DNA from: Candidatus Aminicenantota bacterium
GTDB taxonomy: Bacteria > Acidobacteriota > Aminicenantia > Aminicenantales > UBA8522
DNA: 64,000 nt
Direction of reading: 5' to 3'
Assembly (NCBI GenBank): GCA_017886205.1
Contig: JAFNEO010000053.1
Location: 1 to 64,000 of the forward strand
Made by a program: the position numbers and the translations under genes. The notes below the pieces were generated by a model. The model saw nothing but the letters and a program-made list of their open reading frames with translations. It was not told where the DNA came from and made no database searches. Every line of letters begins with the position of its first letter. The first letter of the stretch is position 1. Positions 41,953 through 48,858 of this stretch are shown in pieces.

Positions 41953-43250
41953 CAGAAGTGGAACACCAACCCGGTGTCAAAGACGAAAGAGAGTTTGTTC
42001 TGCAGATATTCCCAGGAGGTCGTCGCATAAGAAACTCCCAGCGCGGCGCTGATCCCGAACCGGCCCTTTCGGATTTCGACCCCGGCGAGGAGCGAAGGAC
42101 CCCAGAGAGATTTTTGCTCCCGGCTCAAGATATAGTTATAGTCCCAGATGCCGATGACGACCTGGGCCGCTTCCACCCTCAAGCCTCCGTACTGGAGGTC
42201 GACAAAAGGAGAGAAGAAGGTGGACTTGAGAGGAAGATAGTATTTTAGGCCGATGCTCCACAGCGCCTTATCCTTGACCCAATCGGTTTCGGAATAGATC
42301 CAGCTTGTCGGATAGAGCCCCACCCCGGCATGGAGAGAGAGCCCTGTTCGGGAGTTCAACTGCAAGCATCCGCCCGCGCCGCCAAAGGAAGAGCCGTAGC
42401 CTAGACCGAAGGTGATGAAGCCCGGGCCTTTTCTCGGGGGGGAAACCTGTGCCGGCTTGACAGGCTGAGGCTTAGCGGGCTTGGTCTCCGGTTTCTTCTC
42501 CGGCGACTCCTTCTTGACTTCAGGCGGCTTGGGCTCGGCCTTGGCTTTTTCAGCGGGCTTCGGCCTCTCTGCAATAGCCGGCTGGATGATTTGCCAGGCG
42601 GGGTCATCCAGCGGCTTCTCCTTCTTGGGAAGAGTGATTACTCTGCGCTTCGGGGGCGCCGTCAGGAGCGCGAACTCCCTGACCTCGACCGGCGGCTTCT
42701 CTTCTTTGACTGGGGCTATTTCTACGATCTTCCAGGCGGTCTCCTGAGGGGGGCTCTCCTTGCGCGGGAACTTATAGCTCTTGTTTTTCGGGAGCTTCGT
42801 CAAGGCCACTGCTTCCACGGTCTGCGGGGCGGCCGGGGTCTTCGTCGGCGCTTCTTTCTTTTCTTCAGCCTTGGGAGGCGGCAAAACTTCAGGAGGACGG
42901 GCCTGTTCAGGTTCGACTTTTGGCGGGATTTTTTGCTCTTCCTTTGGTGGTGCCGGCGGCATTTCGAGGGCCAGTTCGACCGCAGATTCCTGGATGAACC
43001 CGGAGATCCGCGTCCCGTAACGCGGTGAGTTGAAGCTTACATAATACCAGATATCCTTGACCTTCCTTTCCTGGAGGAGGTTGAGGATTGTCCCTTTCCC
43101 GACGATCTCGATCCGGGCGCTGGTCCGGCTCGGTTCAATATAGATGCTCGCCCTTTCGGCGATGACTCTGACCTGCTTGACGGCGGAGAGAACCGGCCAG
43201 ACCCCCAGAATAATGACGCAGGTGATGAAGAGGATCCGTCTTATGGCCAT
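41952..43250 (-). CDS. SH3-domain, Pro/Lys-rich, beta-barrel envelope protein
   Basis: A 432-aa protein of unknown function. Signal peptide (1-22), then a bacterial SH3 domain (about 25-95: VRVIAERASIYIEPSRTSAR ... WYYVSFNSPRYGTRISGFI), a long Pro-Glu-Lys-rich linker (about 100-270) and a C-terminal part with alternating strands (GFITFGLGYGSSFGGAGGCL ... LSFVFDTGLVFHF) that ends in Phe like an outer-membrane barrel. The linker contains two related units (PRKESPPQETAWKIVEIAP and PKKEKPLDDPAWQIIQPAI). It may span the periplasm from wall to outer membrane. ATG 43250 has GGAGG 5 nt upstream; the frame is open further upstream without a better start. Confidence 0.75.
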   Translation of the reverse strand: MAIRRILFITCVIILGVWPVLSAVKQVRVIAERASIYIEPSRTSARIEIVGKGTILNLLQERKVKDIWYYVSFNSPRYGTRISGFIQESAVELALEMPPAPPKEEQKIPPKVEPEQARPPEVLPPPKAEEKKEAPTKTPAAPQTVEAVALTKLPKNKSYKFPRKESPPQETAWKIVEIAPVKEEKPPVEVREFALLTAPPKRRVITLPKKEKPLDDPAWQIIQPAIAERPKPAEKAKAEPKPPEVKKESPEKKPETKPAKPQPVKPAQVSPPRKGPGFITFGLGYGSSFGGAGGCLQLNSRTGLSLHAGVGLYPTSWIYSETDWVKDKALWSIGLKYYLPLKSTFFSPFVDLQYGGLRVEAAQVVIGIWDYNYILSREQKSLWGPSLLAGVEIRKGRFGISAALGVSYATTSWEYLQNKLSFVFDTGLVFHF

Positions 43251-43275
43251 AAAACCTCCGGAACGCATTATCCTC

Positions 43276-43304
43276 AATTTAAACCATAACTGAAGAATGG
43301 TCAA
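43276..43304 (-). promoter_or_regulatory. Promoter of the SH3-methyltransferase-OYE unit
   Basis: Minus-strand TTGACC (43304-43299), 17-nt spacer, TAAATT (43281-43276), about 25 nt before the ATG at 43250. Confidence 0.6.
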
Positions 43305-43367
43305 GCCTTTGCTATTGTCTATGATCTGTGATAAATAGGATTCATCACTTCCGGGATCGGTGTCAAG

Positions 43368-44396
43368 ATGAAGTCGATTGCAGCTTTCGGAGAGATTATG
43401 CTGCGGCTTTCTCCACCTGGGAGCGAAAGACTTTTCCAATCTCCTAGGCTTTCCGCCCGTTTCGGGGGAGGGGAGGCCAATGTGGCTGTCTCCTTGGCCA
43501 TCTTCGGCCACCGCATCCGCTATATTTCCGTCTGCCCCCCAAACGAGGTCGGGGACGCGGCTGTCTCCGAGCTCCGGAAATGGGGAGTGGAGACAGACCA
43601 TATCCTCAGGCAGGGGATAAGGCTGGGGGTTTATTTCGACGAGACGGGAGCCAACCAGAGGCCCGGCAAAATCATTTATGACCGGGAACACTCAGCCATC
43701 TCCGATGCCAAGGTGGGCGCTATCGACTGGGATGCGGCGCTGGCCGGCGTCGACTGGTTCCATACGACGGGAATTACCCCGGCCATCAGCGCTTCGGCGG
43801 CCGACCTGACGCTCCAGGCCGTCCGAAGAGCCAGGGCAAGCGGGATCCGGGTGTCGGTCGACCTCAACTTCCGCGGCAAGCTCTGGAAGTACGGAACGGC
43901 GGCACCCGAGGTGATGGGCGAGATTGTCCGGTCCGCCGATGTCGCCATCGGCAACGAGGAAGATTGCCAGAAATCCCTGGGAATCCCGGTTGAAGCAGAC
44001 GTCGCATCCGGATCGCTTCCCCTCGCCGCCTACGAAAAGCTGACTGCCGGCGTCCTGGAGCGATTCCCCAACCTCGGTCTTGTGGCCATCACGCTCCGGG
44101 AAAGCCAGAGCGCCGATCAGAACATCTGGTCGGCGGTCCTCCGGAACAAGGAGAAATTCTGGCCGGGCCCGCGCTATGAGATAACCGATATCGTAGACCG
44201 TATCGGGAGCGGGGACGCCTTTGCCGCCGGCTTGATCCATGGGCTCGACCTTTTCGGCGACGAGGAAAAGGCGCTGGCCTTTGCCGTCGCCGCGTCCTGC
44301 TTGAAACATTCGCTCCCGGGGGATTTCAACCTGGTCTCGGAAAATGATGTATTGGCCCTGATGAAGGGAGAGAAATCGGGCCGGGTCCAGAGATAG
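43368..44396 (+). CDS. kdgK: 2-keto-3-deoxygluconate kinase, PfkB family
   Basis: A 342-aa sugar kinase. [40 protein letters not shown] and [20 protein letters not shown] are characteristic of KDG kinases; [15 protein letters not shown] and the C-terminal [20 protein letters not shown] (catalytic Asp, GxGD anion hole) complete the PfkB set. It makes KDPG from 2-keto-3-deoxygluconate. The KDPG aldolase gene follows 27 nt downstream, completing the lower uronate/Entner-Doudoroff route. Confidence 0.92.
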   Translation: MKSIAAFGEIMLRLSPPGSERLFQSPRLSARFGGGEANVAVSLAIFGHRIRYISVCPPNEVGDAAVSELRKWGVETDHILRQGIRLGVYFDETGANQRPGKIIYDREHSAISDAKVGAIDWDAALAGVDWFHTTGITPAISASAADLTLQAVRRARASGIRVSVDLNFRGKLWKYGTAAPEVMGEIVRSADVAIGNEEDCQKSLGIPVEADVASGSLPLAAYEKLTAGVLERFPNLGLVAITLRESQSADQNIWSAVLRNKEKFWPGPRYEITDIVDRIGSGDAFAAGLIHGLDLFGDEEKALAFAVAASCLKHSLPGDFNLVSENDVLALMKGEKSGRVQR

Positions 44397-44423
44397 GAGT
44401 TTCCTCCGGCTGGAGAAGTGGAG

Positions 44424-45056
44424 ATGAGGAGAGACGAAGTCCTCGATATCATCCTGGCCACCAAGGTCATCGCCGTGATTCGGATGTCGGACACGGAGAA
44501 ACTGACCCGGGTTGTCGAGGCGATCAAGAAAGGCGGAGTGTGTGCCATCGAGATCACCATGACGACGCCGTCCGCTCTCGAGATCATCACCGAAATGGCC
44601 AAGAGGAGGTCGTCGGGGACCCTGATCGGCGCGGGGACGGTCCTCGATGCGGCGACGGCCGAAGCGGTCATCCGGGCAGGGGCGGAATTCGTTGTCTCGC
44701 CGATCACCAATTTCGATATGATCGCGATTTGCAGACGGAACGACACTTTTGTGGCGCCGGGTGCCTTCTCGCCGACCGAGATCGTGTCCGCTTGGGAGAA
44801 AGGGGCGGACGTGGTCAAGGTCTTTCCGGCGACCTCAGTCGGACCCAAATACTTCCAAGACATCAAAGGTCCGCTCCCGCAGGTCCGTCTGATGCCCACC
44901 GGCGGCGTGAGCATCGAGAATGCCCGGGAATTCATCCGCTGCGGCGCCTGCTGTGTCGCTATTGGAACAGCGCTCCTCGATAAAAAGGCCATTGCCGCCG
45001 AGGACTGGACCGCCCTGACCGATAAGGCCAAGGCGCTCGTAGAATCGCTGCGTTAA
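44424..45056 (+). CDS. eda: KDPG/KHG aldolase
   Basis: A 210-aa class-I aldolase. AVIRMSDTEKLTRVVEAIKK, CAIEITMTTPSALEII (catalytic Glu), GTLIGAGTVLDAATAEAVI, GAEFVVSPITNFDMI, GADVVKVFPATSVGPKYFQD (Schiff-base Lys in VKVFP) and MPTGGVSIENAREFI are all present. It splits KDPG to pyruvate and glyceraldehyde 3-phosphate. ATG 44424 is chosen over a GTG two codons earlier because GGAG then sits 8 nt upstream. Operon with kdgK. Confidence 0.93.
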   Translation: MRRDEVLDIILATKVIAVIRMSDTEKLTRVVEAIKKGGVCAIEITMTTPSALEIITEMAKRRSSGTLIGAGTVLDAATAEAVIRAGAEFVVSPITNFDMIAICRRNDTFVAPGAFSPTEIVSAWEKGADVVKVFPATSVGPKYFQDIKGPLPQVRLMPTGGVSIENAREFIRCGACCVAIGTALLDKKAIAAEDWTALTDKAKALVESLR

Positions 45057-45138
45057 CCGCCGTCCGAAAGGAGGCCGGCCAAGCGATTCTACTGGTTTGA
45101 GGCCGGTTATGATAAAATCCTGAGATTGAGGTGAGACG

Positions 45139-45405
45139 ATGAACCGACGGAGTTTTTTCAAGACATCGCTTTCCACCCTAGCGGCTGTTCCGGCTCTCCG
45201 TTTCGGCGGAGCGGAGACGGGAGTGGAGACAAAAAAAACCAAGATCGCGATCGTCAAAACTCAAGACCGCATATCGGGGGTCAGGGATGCGGTCCGCAGA
45301 ACTCGGCCTGGGCGTCTCCTCGCCCCAGCAGATCGAGTTGGCAGCGCCGGACGAAGCCGGCCGGCTCTACGCCGAAAAGCTGAAGGCCATCCTCGCCGAG
45401 GGATG
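45139..45405 (+). pseudogene. Gutted DUF362-family gene with Tat-like signal (middle deleted)
   Basis: The 5' part encodes a Tat-like leader (MNRRSFFKTSLSTLAAVPAL) followed by KIAIVKTQDRISGVRDAV, the usual start of DUF362 iron-sulfur-type proteins. After about 45285 the frame changes: another frame reads ELGLGVSSPQQIELAAPDEA then GRLYAEKLKAILAEG and a stop at 45403-45405, which looks like the end of the same kind of protein. The whole middle is missing. Seen: two pieces and a frame change; inferred: large internal deletion. Assembly error is possible. Confidence 0.65.
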
Positions 45406-45410
45406 ACCAG

Positions 45411-45989
45411 ATGAGTGTCTCGGATATCATTCTCTCCCGTCGGACAGTCCGTCGGTTTAAGCCGCTCGCTGTCGAGCGTTCGCTGCTCGAGAGACTGGTG
45501 AACGCCGGCCGCCTCGCCCCCTCGGCCGGAAACCTCCAGCCCCTGGAGTTTATCGCCATCGATGATGAGAAGGTCCGCCGGGAAATCTTTCCTTGCCTGC
45601 GCTGGGCCGCCTACATAACGCCGCGGGGAAATCCTCAGCCCGGCCAGGAGCCGATGGCCTATATCGTACCGCTCGTCAACCTTGCCGTGCGCGAAAAAGG
45701 CTTTGAATATGATGTCGGAGCGGCCATGGAAAACATGATCCTGGCCGCCAGGGAGGAAGGGCTGGGAAGCTGCTGGCTGCTCTCCGTGGATAGAGAGAAG
45801 CTGGCCGAAATCCTAAACGTCCCTCAGGGATACAGAATCGATTGTGTCCTGGCCCTCGGCTATCCTGCCGAGAGTCCGATTACGGAAGAATTCACGGGAT
45901 CCGTCAAATACTGGCAGGATGCGGAAGGGGTGCTCCACGTCCCCAAGAGACCCCTGAGGTCGGTCTTCCGAATCAACCGGTTCGGCTGA
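45411..45989 (+). CDS. Nitroreductase-family flavoprotein
   Basis: A 192-aa FMN reductase. SVSDIILSRRTVRRFKPLAV, GRLAPSAGNLQPLEFIAI (FMN-binding), DVGAAMENMILAAREEGLGS (dimer/FMN motif) and VLALGYPAE fit the family. It would reduce quinones, nitro compounds or similar with NAD(P)H. GAGGGA lies 7 nt before the ATG, within the end of the DUF362 remnant. Substrate unknown. Confidence 0.9.
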   Translation: MSVSDIILSRRTVRRFKPLAVERSLLERLVNAGRLAPSAGNLQPLEFIAIDDEKVRREIFPCLRWAAYITPRGNPQPGQEPMAYIVPLVNLAVREKGFEYDVGAAMENMILAAREEGLGSCWLLSVDREKLAEILNVPQGYRIDCVLALGYPAESPITEEFTGSVKYWQDAEGVLHVPKRPLRSVFRINRFG

Positions 45990-45991
45990 CC

Positions 45992-47338
45992 TCACTCGCC
46001 GGCCACGGTCAGCGCTCCAATTCTAATGGTCGGGCCGCAAACCGGGGCGCGAAAATCCAGGTCGTTGCCCACCAATTCAACCTGGCTCAGGATCTGCTCC
46101 AGGTTCCCGGCGATGGTCACTTCGGAGACGGGAAAGGCGATTTCTCCGCCTTCCACCCAAAGGCCGAACGCCCCGCGCGATATGTCTCCGGTGACCGGAT
46201 TGAGCCCGTGACCGATGGTCCTGGTCAGGACCAGGCCTCTCTCTGTGGAGGCAATGATTTCCTGAGGTGAAACGGTCCCGGGCAGGAGATAGAAATTGTT
46301 CGGCCCGACCCCTGTTCCGTCCGAGTTTCCGGTCGTGGGAAGCTTCAGTTTGCGGCCGGCGTAGGTGTTACAAAGGAACCGGGAGAGAACGCCTTGCTCG
46401 AACACGCTGGTCTTGCGACAAGGAACGCCTTCGCTGTCGAAGGGACGAGAACCGAGCCTCCCGGGCATTAGCCCATCGTCGATGACGGTGATGTTTTCGT
46501 TTCCGATCCGCTCTCCCAGCCTTCCGGCCAGAAAAGTCGTTTTCTGGTAGACAGCGACGGCGGAAACGCAGGCAAACAAGAATCCGACTAGCCAATCGGT
46601 CATGCCCGGTTCAAAGATGACCGGCACCGTCTGCGTCCTGATCTTCCGGGGTTGAAGCTGCCGGACCGTTCTCTCGACGGCCTTTTTGGCCACTGTCTCG
46701 GGCGACTCCAGGTTCTTGAAGAATCGATCTACGGAAACCCAATAATCCTCCACCTTGTCGTCGGTCTCTCCCGCCTGGAGCCCGACACTCAGGCTGCAGA
46801 AGGTCTGGTTATAGGAGCCGAGAAAACCGTTGGACCCGGCCAGGACAGTTGTGACTTCGTTGGTGATGAAGCTGGCCCCGTGGGAATTCGTGATCCTCTT
46901 GTCCTCCAGGGCGATCCGCTCGGTCTCCAGGGCCAGATGGATCTTCTTGGCTGCTTCGAGCTTCGGGACCTCGGGGTCGAAGAGGCGAAGCGAGGGAATG
47001 TCGACCTTTTCAGGTGAAAGAGGAGGAAGACCGGCGCATTCGTCACGGCTGCCCAGCGCAGCCCGGCTGACGGCGTTCCTGATCAGCCGCCGAACAGTCT
47101 CCTCTTGGAGGTCAGAAGAAGTGGCATGAGCAGTTTTCATGTCCTTGATGACTCGAAAGCTCAGATAACGGGACCCGGCTTCGACCAGGTTTTCGATCTG
47201 TCCCTGGCGGACATCCACGCTGAATTCGCGGCCGTCGCTCACGGTGGCCTCGACCTCATCGGCGCCGCATCCTTTTCCGAAGCTGACGATGCGCTCAGCC
47301 AGCCCGAGGAGAGAATCGGCCCTGGGCGTCTCTGTCAT
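45992..47338 (-). CDS. pmbA: TldE/PmbA-type metalloprotease subunit
   Basis: A 448-aa protein of the TldD/PmbA family, the non-catalytic partner. GADEVEATVSDGREFSVDVR, QGQIENLVEAGSRYLSFRVI, KDMKTAHATSSDL, and the C-terminal GIVSG-like block (FLCNTYAGRKLKLPTTGNSD, GLWVEGGEIAFPVSEVTIAG) are typical. It lacks the HExxxH of TldD. The pair unfolds and degrades small modified peptides inside a closed dimer. ATG 47338 overlaps the tldD stop (ATGA) and has AGGAGG 7 nt upstream. Confidence 0.93.
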   Translation of the reverse strand: MTETPRADSLLGLAERIVSFGKGCGADEVEATVSDGREFSVDVRQGQIENLVEAGSRYLSFRVIKDMKTAHATSSDLQEETVRRLIRNAVSRAALGSRDECAGLPPLSPEKVDIPSLRLFDPEVPKLEAAKKIHLALETERIALEDKRITNSHGASFITNEVTTVLAGSNGFLGSYNQTFCSLSVGLQAGETDDKVEDYWVSVDRFFKNLESPETVAKKAVERTVRQLQPRKIRTQTVPVIFEPGMTDWLVGFLFACVSAVAVYQKTTFLAGRLGERIGNENITVIDDGLMPGRLGSRPFDSEGVPCRKTSVFEQGVLSRFLCNTYAGRKLKLPTTGNSDGTGVGPNNFYLLPGTVSPQEIIASTERGLVLTRTIGHGLNPVTGDISRGAFGLWVEGGEIAFPVSEVTIAGNLEQILSQVELVGNDLDFRAPVCGPTIRIGALTVAGE

Positions 47339-48750
47339 GACTGGCCTCCTACGGTCATCCGAGAGATCTTGATCGTCGGGCACCCGTCCGTCACCGGCAC
47401 CTCCTGTCCTTCCTTGCCGCAGGTCCCCGTCTGGAGGCCGAAGGAGAGGTCGGCCCCGACTCTTTCGATTTTCTGGAGGATGTCGATGTTCGTGCCGATG
47501 AGGGTGGCCTGCTTGATGGGAGCGGTCAGACGCCCCTCCTCGATGAGATAGCCGGAACTGATCGAGAAAGTGAACTTCCCAGAATCTTCGACCTGCCCGC
47601 CCTCGAATTTCTCCGCATAGATACCTTTGGCCACGGACCTGAGGATATCCTCCGGGTCTTCCTGGCCCCGGTCTACGTAGGTGTTGGACATTCGGGGGAT
47701 GGGGATGCAGGTGTAGTCCTGCCTCCGGGCGTGCCCGGTGAGCGGACGGCCCATCAGGCGGGCCGAGAGCCTGTCCTGCAGAAACGAATGGACGACGCCT
47801 CTGTCGATGAGCAGAGTTTTCGACGGCGGGGTGCCTTCATCGTCGATGTTATATGAACCGCGGAAAGAGGGCCGCGTCGGGTCGTCATAGATCGTGAGCA
47901 GGGGAGACCCGACCCGCTTGCCGAGCTTGTCCCAGAAAATCGATGTCTTCTTGCGATTGAAATCGGCCTCGAGCAGGTGGCCGACGGCCTCGTGGACGAG
48001 GACGCCGGCATGTCCGGGGGCCAGGACGACCGGCATCTCTCCGGCCGGCGCCTCGACTGCTTCGAGGAGCAACAGCGCTTCCTCGGCCGCTTCCCGCCCG
48101 ATCCGCTCCGGCGAGAGAACCTGCCCGAAGTATTCCAGGCCGACCCGGCCGCCGCCCCCCGAAAACCCAAATTCTTTCCGTTTGTTCTTTTCTGCGACGG
48201 CGGTACAGACGAGTTTCACTTGGGGGCGGGCATCTTCGGCCGCCCAGCCTTCTGAATTGACCACCGAGACGTATTGAACGTGGTCCTGGAAAAGGGCTTT
48301 AACCTTCTTGATCTTGGGGTCGGATTTCTGGCAGGAGAGGTAGGCACGCCGGACGAGCTCGATCTTGTCTTGAAGAGAGGCCTGATGAGCGGGCCGTTTC
48401 AGCGGGTAGCGGTCCTCGGATGGCAGAGCTCTCTGGAAAACGGGGAGGGACGCCGTCTTTTCCGAATCGGCGATCGAGGCCGCGGTTAGGGCCGCTTTGC
48501 TGATGCTGTCAAACGAGAGGTCGTTTGTATAGCCGTAGCCTGTCTTCTCTCCCGAGATCACCCGGACCCCCAAGCCGAGGCTGATGCTCTCGGCTGTCTC
48601 CTTGATGATGTCCTCCTCCATGTTGATAAAGCTGTAGACACGGTATTCGGCATATATCTCGGCGAAGTCCCCGCCACGCGAAAGGGCCTGCTCAAGAACC
48701 TTTCTTCTCTTGGTGTCGGACATCTGAAAGTGGTCTTCAAAGGCAATCAT
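47335..48750 (-). CDS. tldD: TldD-type zinc metalloprotease subunit
   Basis: A 471-aa catalytic partner of PmbA/TldE. HAGVLVHEAVGHLLEADFNR carries the HExxxH zinc motif; VRVISGEKTGYGYTNDLSFD, SYNIDDEGTPPSKTLLIDRG, RRQDYTCIPIPRMSNTYVDR and SSGYLIEEGRLTAPIKQATL follow the family. ATG 48750 is chosen because a TTGACA-16-TAGAAT promoter ends 8 nt before it, implying a leaderless message; the frame extends upstream to 48840 but that would include the promoter. First gene of the tldD-pmbA operon; divergent from the rhamnosidase gene. Confidence 0.93.
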   Translation of the reverse strand: MIAFEDHFQMSDTKRRKVLEQALSRGGDFAEIYAEYRVYSFINMEEDIIKETAESISLGLGVRVISGEKTGYGYTNDLSFDSISKAALTAASIADSEKTASLPVFQRALPSEDRYPLKRPAHQASLQDKIELVRRAYLSCQKSDPKIKKVKALFQDHVQYVSVVNSEGWAAEDARPQVKLVCTAVAEKNKRKEFGFSGGGGRVGLEYFGQVLSPERIGREAAEEALLLLEAVEAPAGEMPVVLAPGHAGVLVHEAVGHLLEADFNRKKTSIFWDKLGKRVGSPLLTIYDDPTRPSFRGSYNIDDEGTPPSKTLLIDRGVVHSFLQDRLSARLMGRPLTGHARRQDYTCIPIPRMSNTYVDRGQEDPEDILRSVAKGIYAEKFEGGQVEDSGKFTFSISSGYLIEEGRLTAPIKQATLIGTNIDILQKIERVGADLSFGLQTGTCGKEGQEVPVTDGCPTIKISRMTVGGQS

Positions 48751-48758
48751 GCGGGAAT

Positions 48759-48786
48759 ATTCTATGCCCTGCCCGATGATTGTCAA
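48759..48786 (-). promoter_or_regulatory. Promoter of tldD-pmbA (leaderless type)
   Basis: Minus-strand TTGACA (48786-48781), 16-nt spacer, TAGAAT (48764-48759), 8 nt before the ATG at 48750. Confidence 0.7.
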
Positions 48787-48858
48787 ACCGCCCGCTTCCT
48801 TTAGACATGCCCGGTTTGATACAATGACGCCGCAAATCATGATCCAAGGAGGGAGTCG

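Noticed and set aside
48751-48840. 30-residue upstream extension of TldD
   Set aside because: It contains the -35 and -10 boxes of the tldD promoter.
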